Source of the DNA: DASXVX01 sp036504075
GTDB taxonomy: Bacteria > Bacillota > Sulfobacillia > Symbiobacteriales > Symbiobacteriaceae
Assembly: GCA_036504075.1 (NCBI GenBank)
Contig: DASXVX010000007.1
Span: forward strand, 1 to 64,000
Direction: 5' to 3'
Length of the DNA stretch: 64,000 nucleotides
The first letter of the stretch is position 1, and the number at the start of each line of letters is the position of its first letter. The position numbers were made by a program, and so were the translations under genes. Below are positions 15,420 through 24,610 of the stretch, in pieces. Under the pieces are notes generated by a model. It saw only the letters and a list, made by a program, of their open reading frames with translations, was not told where the DNA came from and searched no databases.

Positions 15420-16619
15420 TCAGAAATACTCAAAGAAGTGGAGGGACCCGCCCGCAGTGGCCCGAACCAACAGGGCCACTGCCCCGGGGTCAGACCCGGC
15501 CAGGCGCCCGGTGGCAACGGCATCCGCAGGGGAGACAAACCCGGCATACAACTGCGCCCAGGTCTGAACGGAAGCGGAAAGAGCGGGGGTCTCGGCCGGG
15601 GCCGCCGTTACGGCAGCATGGCCGGCTTCGAACTGGACCCGCCAGGTACTCTGGTTCCAGGGCGCCTGATCGTCCTGAACTGCGATGGTGAGCGTACCGA
15701 CGGCGTCGGCAGGCCACGGGCGGGCCGCAAAAGCGGCCTTCAGGTCGACAAGCCGCAGCATCCACCGGGAGAACAGCGTGGATTCCACGTCTCGCAAGTC
15801 GTCGAGCAGGTGCCAGACGGGATAATCCCGGTGTGTGAGCATCCGTATGCTCCGCACTTGAGAATCGTGATTGCCGATAAAACCCAGGAGCGCCCGTTCA
15901 GCGGCAACACTCAGCGCCACCAGTTCTCGGACGACGAGGGTGCGCTTGCCGGGCTCATCTTCCTTGAACCAGTACAGCAGGTAGCCCTCGGGCCGGGCGC
16001 CCGGCTCGGGCCGCCAGATAGCCGAATGCGCCTGGTACCTCATGTACACCGAGCCGACCCATTGTTCCCAGTGGCTCCGGTTTCCCCGCACCATGTAGCC
16101 CAGCCGGAGCTGTGCCCACCGGGCGTAAATGTCCTCAAGCGCCGCCCAGTCCAGGTCGTCCGGCACGTACCGTTGAATGACGCCGGGGTACTTCCGGAAC
16201 CGGTGCAACTTCTCCGGCGGAAAGACGTGGGCAATTTCGGCGCAGGCCACGTCCCAGCCCAGGCGCCGGTAGAACTCCTGGTTGAACGGGTAGAGTCCGG
16301 ACAGGGGCACTCCCTGCTCCTTCATCTCCCGGACCGACCGGGTGAGCAACTGCGCCACGTAGCCACTGCGCCGGTTCTCCGGCACCGAAGCCACCGAGGC
16401 GATGCCCCCCATGGGGATGACCGCGCCGCCCACGTAGAGCTGAAACGGCAACAGCGTCATTGTCGCCCGCATCTGGTCGTCGAACAGCGCCCGGGTCTCT
16501 TCCACCTTGAAGCTATGCTTCATGTACCGGTCAAAGTCGGGGGACCAGTCATGAAAACAGTACCGCTGGAACTCACTCCATGCCGGGATCTCTTCCGTTC
16601 GAATCGGTCGGTATTCCAC
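15420..16619 (-). CDS. Eis-like GNAT acetyltransferase
   Basis: The 399-residue protein has the three-part Eis layout: an N-terminal GNAT domain with the acetyl-CoA pyrophosphate loop (VPENRRSGYVAQLL near residues 80-95), a second GNAT-like domain (about 150-285) and a C-terminal SCP2-like domain (about 290-399) ending in HFFEYF, typical of the C-terminal carboxylate end used in catalysis. Eis enzymes acetylate amines on aminoglycosides or lysines. The native substrate here is unknown. The GTG at 16619 is preferred because a GAGGTG site lies 6 bases upstream. A GTG at 16628 sits on top of that site. Confidence 0.85.
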   Translation of the reverse strand: MEYRPIRTEEIPAWSEFQRYCFHDWSPDFDRYMKHSFKVEETRALFDDQMRATMTLLPFQLYVGGAVIPMGGIASVASVPENRRSGYVAQLLTRSVREMKEQGVPLSGLYPFNQEFYRRLGWDVACAEIAHVFPPEKLHRFRKYPGVIQRYVPDDLDWAALEDIYARWAQLRLGYMVRGNRSHWEQWVGSVYMRYQAHSAIWRPEPGARPEGYLLYWFKEDEPGKRTLVVRELVALSVAAERALLGFIGNHDSQVRSIRMLTHRDYPVWHLLDDLRDVESTLFSRWMLRLVDLKAAFAARPWPADAVGTLTIAVQDDQAPWNQSTWRVQFEAGHAAVTAAPAETPALSASVQTWAQLYAGFVSPADAVATGRLAGSDPGAVALLVRATAGGSLHFFEYF

Positions 16620-16710
16620 CCTGCACACCTCTTCAGACTCTACCCAATGGTCTGCCTTTTCTATAGACGTAATTTGCTACATCGAAAGTTCCAGGCAGAA
16701 GCCAGGCCAT

Positions 16711-17832
16711 CTAGACCGAGGTGGCGTTGCGGTTCTTGTCAGTATGCCGCTCGACCGCCAACTGAATCAGCCGGTCGCAAAGCTCGCTATAGGAAATGCC
16801 CGACGCCGCCCACAGTTTCGGATACATTGAGATGCGGGTAAAGCCGGGGATCGTGTTGACCTCGTTGATCAGAATCCGGTCGGTCCCCCGCTCCAGGAAA
16901 AAGTCGCAGCGGACCATGCCGGCGCCGTCAATCGCCTTGAAGGCCATGACCGCCTGCCGCTGGAACTCCCGGATCAGTTCCGGCGAAATGTCCGCCGGAA
17001 TGCGGGTGGAAGACTTGTCGTCAAAATACTTGTCGTTGTAGTCGTAGAACTCATGGCCGGGAATCACTTCACCGGGAATCGAGGCCACCGGTTCGTCGTT
17101 GCCCAGCACCGAGATCTCGATCTCGCGGGCGTTAACGCCCTCTTCCACCAGGATTCGGCGGTCAAACCGGGCCGCTTCGGCCATGGCGGCCGCCAGTTCC
17201 TCCCGGTTGCGGGCCTTGGAGATGCCCACCGAGGAACCCAGGTTGGCCGGCTTCACAAACAGCGGGTACTTGCGGTCAAACGTGGTCTCCACGTCGTCCA
17301 GAACGGACTGGGGCTCCGCTTCCCACTGCTTGCGCAGATACATCTTGTATGCGGCGACCGTCAGGCCGGCCTGCTCGAAGAGCATCTTGGCGACGCCCTT
17401 GTCCATACCCACCGAGGATGCCAGCACGCCGCAGCCCACGTAGGGAACGTTGGCCATCTCCAGGAGGCCCTGAATGGTGCCGTCTTCGCCATAAGTGCCG
17501 TGCAGGACCGGGAAAAAGACCGCTCCGCCACCCACCGCCGGGGCTGGGGCCGGGCTCACCGCACCGGTTTTCGTCAGTGCGATCAGTTCCTTGTGCGTGG
17601 GGTCGCCCAACAGGCCGACCGGGAAGCCGCCCGCCTGTTCCACCCCATCGGTCAGCGCTTTCATGGGGTCGCCGCTCAGAAGCCATTGCCCCGCTTTGGT
17701 GATGCCAATCGGCACCACCTCGTACTTGTTTTTGTCCAGGGCCTCCATGACGTTCTTGGCGGACATGAGGGAGACTTCGTGCTCGCCAGAGCGCCCGCCG
17801 AAAATCAGGTAGACCCGCGTTTTCTCCGTCAT
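16711..17832 (-). CDS. ddl: D-alanine--D-alanine ligase
   Basis: The 373-residue ATP-grasp enzyme joins two D-Ala residues for peptidoglycan synthesis. Family features are the N-terminal FGGRSGEHEVSLMSA, a central ATP-binding domain (VKPANLGSSVGISKA, then LVEEGVNAREIE) and C-terminal VRCDFFLE ... LINEVNTIPGFT with the Mg-binding Glu and Asn. Length is typical of Ddl. The ATG at 17832 is chosen because AAGGAG lies 8 bases upstream. A GTG at 17841 abuts that site. Confidence 0.97.
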   Translation of the reverse strand: MTEKTRVYLIFGGRSGEHEVSLMSAKNVMEALDKNKYEVVPIGITKAGQWLLSGDPMKALTDGVEQAGGFPVGLLGDPTHKELIALTKTGAVSPAPAPAVGGGAVFFPVLHGTYGEDGTIQGLLEMANVPYVGCGVLASSVGMDKGVAKMLFEQAGLTVAAYKMYLRKQWEAEPQSVLDDVETTFDRKYPLFVKPANLGSSVGISKARNREELAAAMAEAARFDRRILVEEGVNAREIEISVLGNDEPVASIPGEVIPGHEFYDYNDKYFDDKSSTRIPADISPELIREFQRQAVMAFKAIDGAGMVRCDFFLERGTDRILINEVNTIPGFTRISMYPKLWAASGISYSELCDRLIQLAVERHTDKNRNATSV

Positions 17833-17897
17833 CAGGGCCACTCCTTCCGGTATCGATCCACCGAACTAACGGGACGCAAGCCCCGAAGGTTACGTTG

Positions 17898-18821
17898 CTA
17901 CGCCGTATTTCGCCGAACCAGAGCGACGCCGGCCAGGGCAATCAGGGCTCCGGTCACCTGCACCACGCCCAGCGGCTGGCCCAGGAAGATCGTCCCGGAA
18001 AGGGCTGCGAAGGCCGGAATCAGGTACATGACCAGCATCACCCGGTCGGGTCCGACGCGGGCGATGCCAATATACCAGACCAGGTGGGAAAACGCCCCCA
18101 CCATACTCCCGACGAACAGGACCGAAAGCCACGCCGAGAGGCTGACCCCGGACCAGCTAAAGTCCAGCGCCGCCGGTCCCCGATAGCACAGAAACCCCAC
18201 CAGGGCGATCAGATTGATCCACGCCTGCAGCTTTACCCCGCTGTATTCCTTCAGCAACGGCTGGGCCGCGACGCCGTACCAGGCGAAGACCACGCTGGCG
18301 ATGACACCCAGGAAGTCCCCCCGGAAAGACTGCCAGGTAAATTCGAGCCGATTCGCCCCGAAGGCGATGACCAGGGCCGCCCCGGCGAACGCGACCAGCG
18401 AACCGACCAAAAAGTTTCGGCCTGGCCGCCCCCGCCCCATGGTCCACTGGATGAGAATCGTCCAGATGGGCGACAGCGCCATCAGCAGCGAGAGGTTTGC
18501 CGCCACGGTAATATTGGCGGCCACGGCGTAAATATAGCTGTAAATGAACATGCCGATGACGCCCATGATCCCCACTTTGACCCAGTGCCGCCGCGCCAGC
18601 CGCCAGTCCTCGTTGGACAGCAGCAGGACCGTCCATAGAATGGGTACCGCGATGAGGAAACGAATCAGGTTAAAGAGTCCGACGGGAATCTCGGCTTCGC
18701 CGACTTTGAACGTGACGTAGCCAAAACCCCAGACCAGCACAACCCCGAGCAGGAGTAAATCGGTGGAAGAAAAGGCCCGGCGGCGTTCCGCCCGGCCTGC
18801 CTGAGTGAGTTCTGTGCGCAT
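17898..18821 (-). CDS. EamA/DMT-family transporter
   Basis: This 307-residue protein has ten predicted membrane helices arranged as two EamA repeats (about residues 20-150 and 165-300), each ending in a hydrophobic helix with a Gly-rich face (FVGSLVAFAGAALVIAFG; VQVTGALIALAGVALVRR). DMT proteins export metabolites, amino acids or drugs. The substrate cannot be told from sequence. It lies upstream of ddl on the same strand with a 65-base gap. Confidence 0.88.
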   Translation of the reverse strand: MRTELTQAGRAERRRAFSSTDLLLLGVVLVWGFGYVTFKVGEAEIPVGLFNLIRFLIAVPILWTVLLLSNEDWRLARRHWVKVGIMGVIGMFIYSYIYAVAANITVAANLSLLMALSPIWTILIQWTMGRGRPGRNFLVGSLVAFAGAALVIAFGANRLEFTWQSFRGDFLGVIASVVFAWYGVAAQPLLKEYSGVKLQAWINLIALVGFLCYRGPAALDFSWSGVSLSAWLSVLFVGSMVGAFSHLVWYIGIARVGPDRVMLVMYLIPAFAALSGTIFLGQPLGVVQVTGALIALAGVALVRRNTA

Positions 18822-18903
18822 GCGGCAGGTTCATCCCTTACGGCGTCATTGGCTTACCGATAAGACTATCGCACCTGGCGGAGGGAGGCAAGCGCCTTCC
18901 GCC

Positions 18904-18942
18904 AAAAAGCCGCCCCGGCCTCACAATCCGGTGAGACCGGGG
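18904..18942 (-). terminator. Terminator of the lutC-ended operon
   Basis: On the minus strand a 12-bp stem (18931-18942 with 18913-18924, one G-U pair) closes a 6-base loop and is followed by CGGCTTTTTGG. It lies 13 bases after the lutC stop and ends the operon that starts at 25631. Confidence 0.88.
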
Positions 18943-18955
18943 TTCTCGCATACGT

Positions 18956-19525
18956 TTACCCTTCAAGCACGATCGTAATCAATTCGCCGGGGCCGTGCAC
19001 TTTCCGGACCAGAATGTGCTCAATATCCGCCGTCCGGCTCGGTCCGGTCACCAGGTTGAGGGCGGACGGAATTCCGCCCGCCGCCGAGAGTGCCGTCAGT
19101 TCCTTGAACAGTCCCGCGGCATTCGGCCGGAGCCGCGACTTGCGAACCATGGCGATGTGGACGGGCGGCACCAAGCTGGCGCTGCGGGGGCGGCCCGGGC
19201 CGCTCATGAGCGCCAGGGTGCCGGTATCCGCCACGGCCCAGTCCGCACCCGTTACGCCGGCCCCGGCGTGTGCCGCCGCCTCGCGGTAGACCTCCGGGGA
19301 CATATCGGGCGTGGCCGCAATCCAGGCGATGCCCGCCTGGCGGACCGCCGCCGGCAGCCCCATCTCATCGAGAAGCGGGTCGTCCCAGGCGATCACACCG
19401 ACGATATTCCGCTGCTGCAAGGCGGTCACGACGGCCGCCTGCGCCTCCGCCGGCCCCGCCGCAAAGGCCACTTTGACCGTTAACTCCTCCAGAGCAGCGA
19501 CAAACTGCTTTACGAGTGTTTCCAT
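18956..19525 (-). CDS. lutC: LutC-type LUD-domain protein
   Basis: This 189-residue LUD-domain protein matches LutC/YkgG, the small subunit of the LutABC L-lactate oxidation system. The second half shows the family motifs ADWAVADTGTLAL, the R-x-x-S-L-V-P strand and a C-terminal VRKVHGPGEL. LutABC oxidises L-lactate to pyruvate through iron-sulfur subunits. The ATG at 19525 shares its A with the lutB stop (TGATG) and has a GGAGGTG site 8 bases upstream, so the two are translationally coupled. The substrate in this operon may differ from lactate. Confidence 0.9.
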   Translation of the reverse strand: METLVKQFVAALEELTVKVAFAAGPAEAQAAVVTALQQRNIVGVIAWDDPLLDEMGLPAAVRQAGIAWIAATPDMSPEVYREAAAHAGAGVTGADWAVADTGTLALMSGPGRPRSASLVPPVHIAMVRKSRLRPNAAGLFKELTALSAAGGIPSALNLVTGPSRTADIEHILVRKVHGPGELITIVLEG

Positions 19526-20937
19526 CAGGGATTCACCTCCCGCTCCAGGTCCGCCCACCGCTCACGCAGCGAGCGTGCAGCCGGGGCCGGGAAATCCCGT
19601 TCGGCGCCCCAGGCGGCCAGCGGGCCGGGATGCCAGGTCAGGTAGCCGTCCTGGGTGTATGGCTTCGCGAGCAGCCGGGCCAGCTTGCCGGTCCAGCGGA
19701 AACGGCCGGCCGAAGACCAGGCCCAGCTCCAGACCCGAAACAGCAGCCGCTCCCAGCCGGAGGTGTAGGCGCTGGCGGCCCGCTCCGCCTTCAGGTCCCG
19801 GATCAGATGGTGCAGGGGAATCTGCATGGCGCAGGCCTCGGTGCAGGCGCCGCAGAGGCTGCAGGCGTCCAGCAGGTCGGCGTGCTCCACGAATCCCTTC
19901 ATGAGCGGCGTGATCGTGATGCCAATCGGGCCGCCGTAGGTGGTGCCGTAGGCGTGGCCCCCTAGCTGCCGGAAGACAGGGCAGCAGTTCAGGCAGGCGC
20001 CGCAACGGAAGCAGCGCAGGGCCTCCTGGTACTCCGTGCCCAGAAGTTTGGAGCGGCCCGCGTCCATGACGATCACGTGCAGCTCTTCCGGCCCGTCCAG
20101 CTCACCTTCCCGGCGGGGGCCGGTGACGGCGCTGACGTACACGGTCATGTTCTGGCCGGTGGCCGAGCGGGGCAGCAGCGTGAGCACCGGTTCGAAGTCG
20201 GCCCAGGTGCCGATGACCTTCTCCATGCCCATGACCGTGATCATGACCCTGGGTAGGCTGGTCACCATGCGGCCGTTCCCTTCGTTGGTGAACAGGACGA
20301 CGGTGCCGGTCTCGGCGATGCCGGCGTTGGCGCCGGTGATGCCGACATCGGCGTTCAGGAACTTGTCCCGCAGCACCCGGCGGGCGACCGCCGTGAGCGC
20401 CTCGGGGTCGGTGGACATCGGCTCGCCGAGTTCCTTTTCGAACAGCTCAGCTACGTCGTAACGGGTCAGATGCAGCGCCGGCCCGACGATGTGGATCGGC
20501 GGCTCGCCCGCCAGCTGCACGATATATTCGCCCAGGTCGGTCTCCACCGTCTCAACGCCCGCCGCTTCGAGCGCGGGGTTCAGGTGAATCTCTTCCGTGG
20601 CCATGGACTTGGACTTCACGACCAGCTTCGCGCCATGCTGCGTGGCGATTTCCACTACCTGCCGGACGCAGTCCGCCGCCGTGGCGGCGAAATGAACGTG
20701 CCCGCCCAGTGCCTCTACGGACTGCTGGAACTTGGCCACCACCTGCTGGTTGTTGTTCAGCGCCTGGTCCTTGACCGCTTTGGCCCAGTCCCGCAGGGGC
20801 TGAAGCCGGCCTTCCTCCGTCATTTTGGCCCACTGTTTCCGCCGGGTGTGGAAATGGTGGCGCGTGGCATCGCCGACGGCGCGCCGCCGGCCCACTTTGG
20901 GCATTTCGGCCTTCACCCGGTCGCGCATGCCGCTCAT
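19525..20937 (-). CDS. lutB: LutB-type iron-sulfur LUD protein
   Basis: The 470-residue protein has an N-terminal LUD domain (about residues 60-290; KLVVKSKSMATEEIHLN, GITGANAGIAETGT) and a C-terminal ferredoxin-like region with CFRCGACLNCCP and CSLCGACTEAC, each followed by a fourth-ligand context, for two [4Fe-4S] clusters. This is LutB/YkgF. The ATG at 20937 overlaps the lutA stop by four bases. An in-frame extension further upstream would run through lutA and is not credible. Confidence 0.93.
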   Translation of the reverse strand: MSGMRDRVKAEMPKVGRRRAVGDATRHHFHTRRKQWAKMTEEGRLQPLRDWAKAVKDQALNNNQQVVAKFQQSVEALGGHVHFAATAADCVRQVVEIATQHGAKLVVKSKSMATEEIHLNPALEAAGVETVETDLGEYIVQLAGEPPIHIVGPALHLTRYDVAELFEKELGEPMSTDPEALTAVARRVLRDKFLNADVGITGANAGIAETGTVVLFTNEGNGRMVTSLPRVMITVMGMEKVIGTWADFEPVLTLLPRSATGQNMTVYVSAVTGPRREGELDGPEELHVIVMDAGRSKLLGTEYQEALRCFRCGACLNCCPVFRQLGGHAYGTTYGGPIGITITPLMKGFVEHADLLDACSLCGACTEACAMQIPLHHLIRDLKAERAASAYTSGWERLLFRVWSWAWSSAGRFRWTGKLARLLAKPYTQDGYLTWHPGPLAAWGAERDFPAPAARSLRERWADLEREVNP

Positions 20938-21689
20938 GGTTTGGCCTCCCCCCGGCCCGGACGGGTGGCCATCTCCAGCAACTGGGCGAGGTGAATCACT
21001 TTCTGGCTCTTGCCCAGGCGGCGCATCCGTCCTTTCATGTGCATCATGCAGGCCGGGTCGGCGCCCACCAAAATGTCGGCCCCGGAGGCATCCAGGTCGG
21101 AGAGCTTGTCCTCCAGCATGGCAACGGACAACTCCGGCTGCTTCACGGAGAACGTTCCGCCGAAGCCGCAGCACAGGTCCGGCCGCTCCAGGTCGTGGCG
21201 GATTACGCCCTGCACCTGGTCCAGGAGCTGGTAGGGTTCGGCGACCACGCCCAACTCGCGGGTCATGTGGCACGATTGATGGTAGGCCACCTTGCCGTCG
21301 AAATGGGCGCCCCGTTCCCGTAAATCCACCCGGAGGACTTTGACCAGGAACTCGGTCAGCTCATATGTTTTGGCCGCCAGCGCCCGGGCCTGCGCCTGCA
21401 ACTCCGGCCGGCCCTCGAACAGCGCCGGGTAAACGGTACGGATCATGCCCGCGCAGGAGCCCGACGGGGCCACCACATACTCGCTGCCGGCAAACGCCCG
21501 AATTACCGCTTCGGCCATACGTTCGGACTCCGCCCGGAAGCCGGAGTTCCAGGCCGGCTGCCCGCAGCAGGTCTGACCCATGGGGAAGTCCACCTGGCAG
21601 TCCAGGCGGCGCAGGACCCGAATGGCGCTTTCGCCGATGTCCGGAAAGAACATGTCCACCAGGCAGGTGGCAAAGAAGGAGACCCGCAT
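20934..21689 (-). CDS. lutA: LutA-type cysteine-rich (CCG) protein
   Basis: The 251-residue protein has two CCG domains: FFATCLVDMFFP ... CCGQPAWNSG ... GSCAGMI in the first half and HQSCHMTRELG ... CCGFGGTFSV in the second. These cysteine motifs bind unusual Fe-S clusters in LutA/GlpC/HdrB proteins. It is one subunit of the LutABC hydroxyacid oxidation system. The ATG at 21689 lies 4 bases past the AOR stop, with GAGGTG upstream, so it is in the same operon. Confidence 0.92.
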   Translation of the reverse strand: MRVSFFATCLVDMFFPDIGESAIRVLRRLDCQVDFPMGQTCCGQPAWNSGFRAESERMAEAVIRAFAGSEYVVAPSGSCAGMIRTVYPALFEGRPELQAQARALAAKTYELTEFLVKVLRVDLRERGAHFDGKVAYHQSCHMTRELGVVAEPYQLLDQVQGVIRHDLERPDLCCGFGGTFSVKQPELSVAMLEDKLSDLDASGADILVGADPACMMHMKGRMRRLGKSQKVIHLAQLLEMATRPGRGEAKP

Positions 21690-21693
21690 TGAC

Positions 21694-23394
21694 CTACACC
21701 TCATCCCACAGTTTCGCCATGTCTGCTTCAGAAACATCGAAGAGACTATTATGGGGCGCCAACGGTTCTTCCTGCATCCATTCCGGCAACCGTTCCACTC
21801 GGGGCTGCCCGGCCCGGACGTTGAAGGCCAACTCTAGCTTGTTCATGTCGATCGCGCTCCGGCGCAGCTCGTCCACCGTGACCGGCCGGCCCAGGCGGGC
21901 CTCAAACAGCTGGGTAAACGTGCCCGGCTGGGCGGCGTACGGACCCCGGGCGAAGTTGCAGAAGCCGACGATGTCCAGCAGCGCGCAAACGATCTGCATC
22001 TCCCGGCTGATGGCCACCTTGTCCAGCGGATTCAGGTGGTCGCTGGACGAACCAATGGTGTTGCCCGCCGTGTGATCGGCGCCCATGGGGCTGGTGAGGA
22101 ACGTGACGCCGTTGCCTTTGATGACCCGCGGGTCGTACGCCGACATGGTCTGGTTCTTGACCACCGGCACCCGGCGGACGCCCAGCGCCTTGCCGGCCAG
22201 GCCGGCGCCCAGGCCGAGAATCCGCCCGAGCGGCGTGCCGTTCCGGATGTCCGCAAAGGTCTTCAGCACGCCCGGACCGTCGCCGTAGCGCAGCAGCCCC
22301 GCCTCCATGGCGACCATGAACGAGCCGCCGGTTTCGATCGTGTCGATGCCGATGTCGTTGCAGAGCCGGGTGAACTCGGCGATCAGGTCAAAGTCCCAGA
22401 TATCCAGGTTGGCGCCCAGCAGCCCGTTGGTCTCGAACTCCATGCTGGAGGCGATCTCCTGGCCGACCTTGTCCACAAAGACGTTGGAGCACTGAATGGC
22501 GCAGCCGGTCATGCAGGAGTGCGTGGTGTGGCCGCCCCGCTCCTTGATCACATCGTGCATCCGGAGGCCGCTGATGGCGTCGGTCTGCGGGTCCTGGCCC
22601 ACGCGGAAACCGCGGATCGGCAGCCCGCCGAACTTGTTGCAGGTCTCCAGTACGGCGGCGGTCCCATACAGGGGGAACCGCTGAGACGTCCCGGGCTGGG
22701 TCCGCACTTCGTTCAGGTAAAGCTTCGCGGCTTCCTTCCAGAGGATATCGTCCTTCGCCGGGACCGGGTGCGAGGTCGTCTCGTTCCAGACGATCGCCAG
22801 CAGCCGCTTGGCGCCCATGACGGCGCCGGGGCCGCCCCGGGCGTTGAGCCGGCTCGGCCGGCCCTCCGGGTCGGTGTTGCAGATGCCGGCCAGGTTCATA
22901 AGCTGCTGTCCGGCCGGTCCGATCAGGCTCAGGCCCACCTTGCCGCCGAACCGCTCGAAGAGCTTGGCGGCCGTGTCGTAGGCGCCCATGCCTGCCAAGT
23001 CGTCCGCCGGTTCGAACCGGGCGCCGTCGCGCTCCACCACCAGCAGCCACCAGCGGTCATCGGTCGGGAAGCCTTCCACGATCATGGCCCGGTAGCCGAG
23101 CATGGCCATCTTCAGCCCGCTCTGCCCGCCGGCGTTGGACTCCTTGATGCCGCCGGTCAGCGGACTCTTGAAGCCCACGGAGAGCCGGCTGGAGCTGGAG
23201 AGCACCGTGCCGGAGAGCAGTCCTGGCGCGAAGACGAGCTTGTTGTAAGCGCCCAGGGGATCGCAGGTCGCATCCACCTCGTCGCAGATGATGCGGCTGG
23301 TGATCGCCCGGCCACCCAGGTTCCAGTAGGCTTCGGGCAGCGGCTCCACCCGGACGCTCTGATTCGAGACGTTTACGCGGAGAATCTTATCCAT
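21694..23394 (-). CDS. Aldehyde:ferredoxin oxidoreductase family tungsten enzyme
   Basis: The 566-residue protein is an AOR-family enzyme. It has the N-terminal domain with GLLSGTVLSSSSRLSVGFKS and SNAGGQSG, the Fe-S ligands in CMTGCAIQC (near residue 290) plus a late cysteine in LLDIVGFC, and the tungstopterin-binding segments (DPEGRPSRLNARGGPGAVMG). AORs oxidise aldehydes to acids with ferredoxin as acceptor, using a tungsten bis-pterin. The Cys spacing C-x3-C-x3-C differs from C-x2-C-x3-C of Pyrococcus AOR, which points to a non-archetypal subfamily. Its neighbours (Fe-ADH, SDR, MoaD-like, LutABC) suggest an alcohol-aldehyde-acid oxidation route. Confidence 0.9.
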   Translation of the reverse strand: MDKILRVNVSNQSVRVEPLPEAYWNLGGRAITSRIICDEVDATCDPLGAYNKLVFAPGLLSGTVLSSSSRLSVGFKSPLTGGIKESNAGGQSGLKMAMLGYRAMIVEGFPTDDRWWLLVVERDGARFEPADDLAGMGAYDTAAKLFERFGGKVGLSLIGPAGQQLMNLAGICNTDPEGRPSRLNARGGPGAVMGAKRLLAIVWNETTSHPVPAKDDILWKEAAKLYLNEVRTQPGTSQRFPLYGTAAVLETCNKFGGLPIRGFRVGQDPQTDAISGLRMHDVIKERGGHTTHSCMTGCAIQCSNVFVDKVGQEIASSMEFETNGLLGANLDIWDFDLIAEFTRLCNDIGIDTIETGGSFMVAMEAGLLRYGDGPGVLKTFADIRNGTPLGRILGLGAGLAGKALGVRRVPVVKNQTMSAYDPRVIKGNGVTFLTSPMGADHTAGNTIGSSSDHLNPLDKVAISREMQIVCALLDIVGFCNFARGPYAAQPGTFTQLFEARLGRPVTVDELRRSAIDMNKLELAFNVRAGQPRVERLPEWMQEEPLAPHNSLFDVSEADMAKLWDEV

Positions 23395-23428
23395 AGCGAT
23401 GATTACGCCCCTTCTTGCGTGGTTCCGC

Positions 23429-24583
23429 CTATCCGATCAGCTTGGCGAACAGCTCCGCCACGTCCCGGGGCTTGACCAGGCGCGGGTTCACAGCCACGTT
23501 GCCGCTCTTCATGGTCTGTTCCACCATCTCGGGAATCCGGTCGGCCTTGACGCCGACCTCCTTCAGGTAGTGCGCAATGCCCACGTCGTCGGCCAGGCGG
23601 CGCACCGCCGACACGCCCTTGAGGCCCGCCTCAACCGGGGAGAGGCCGCCGGTGCTCTCACCCAGCAGCCGGCCGATTTCGGCGGTGCGGTCCATGGCGC
23701 CGAACAGGTTGAACTCCATGATCGGCGAAAGCATCATGGCGTTGGCAACGCCGTGCGGCACGTCGAAGTAGGCAGACACGGGATGGCTCATGGCGTGCAC
23801 CAGGCCCAGCCGGGTCATGTTGAAGGCGAGGCCGGCGATCAGGCTGCCCAGCAGCATGTCACTGCGGGCCTGCAGGTTCTGGCCCTGCACCACCGCCGTG
23901 CGCAGTGAGCCGCTGATCAGTTGAATCGCCTTCACCGCCATGGCGTCGGCAATCGGGTTAACCATGGTGTTGGTGTAGGACTCGATGGCGTGGGTCAGGG
24001 CGTCCATGCCGGTAGCGGCGGTGAGTCCCGCCGGCTTGCCCACGGTGAGCACCGGGTCCAGCACGGCGAGCCTGGGTGCCAGCCGCTTGCTGATGATGGT
24101 GAACTTGAACGTCCGATCTGTGTCGACGATGACCGCGTTGTAGGTCACTTCCGCCGCCGTTCCAGCCGTGGTCGGGACCAGAACGAACGGCATGGGGTCG
24201 TTCTGCATCTTGTCCCGGCCTTCGAATTCCCGGGGGTGCTTGCCCGGATTGGTCATCATGACCGCGACCACCTTGGCCACGTCCATGGGGCTGCCGCCGC
24301 CCAGGCCCACCACCACGTCGCAGCGTTCGGTAGCGCAAAGGTCCGCCGCCTTGATGCAAGTCGTATCCCGGGGGTTCTCCTGGATTTCCGTGAACAGCAC
24401 GGTATCCAACCCCGCCTTCTTGAGCACGTTCGTGACGGTCTCGGCGACGCCGGCCCCGACCAGACCCTTGTCCGTGATGACCAGCACCCGCTTGCCCATG
24501 GCCTTGACCTGGTCGCCCAGGCCGTTCACGGCACCCACGCCAAAGTTAATGTCGACCGGTGCACTAAAGCTGAACATGTCCAT
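23429..24583 (-). CDS. Iron-containing (group III) alcohol dehydrogenase
   Basis: The 384-residue enzyme has the Fe-ADH nucleotide motif GGGSPMDVAK, the PTTAGTAAEVT strand and metal ligands in the usual places (DALTHAIESY, then GLVHAMSHPVSAYFDVPHG with the histidines). Such enzymes interconvert primary alcohols or diols and aldehydes with NAD(P). The ATG at 24583 has a GGAGGTG site 8 bases upstream. A GTG six codons earlier overlaps that site. In this operon it could generate the aldehyde that AOR oxidises. Confidence 0.92.
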   Translation of the reverse strand: MDMFSFSAPVDINFGVGAVNGLGDQVKAMGKRVLVITDKGLVGAGVAETVTNVLKKAGLDTVLFTEIQENPRDTTCIKAADLCATERCDVVVGLGGGSPMDVAKVVAVMMTNPGKHPREFEGRDKMQNDPMPFVLVPTTAGTAAEVTYNAVIVDTDRTFKFTIISKRLAPRLAVLDPVLTVGKPAGLTAATGMDALTHAIESYTNTMVNPIADAMAVKAIQLISGSLRTAVVQGQNLQARSDMLLGSLIAGLAFNMTRLGLVHAMSHPVSAYFDVPHGVANAMMLSPIMEFNLFGAMDRTAEIGRLLGESTGGLSPVEAGLKGVSAVRRLADDVGIAHYLKEVGVKADRIPEMVEQTMKSGNVAVNPRLVKPRDVAELFAKLIG

Positions 24584-24610
24584 TCTGTTCGGCACCTCCA
24601 CGTGAATTTC

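Noticed and set aside
15333..16841. A 502-codon plus-strand frame opposite the Eis-like gene
   Set aside because: The minus-strand protein has a clear three-domain family match. The plus-strand translation does not resemble a protein.
17053..18186. A 377-codon plus-strand frame opposite ddl
   Set aside because: Ddl is certain and the opposite frame lacks a start signal and any motif.
20938..21273. N-terminal extension of lutB upstream of 20937
   Set aside because: It would overlap most of lutA in another frame. The ATG at 20937 has a good ribosome site and matches the LutB family start.
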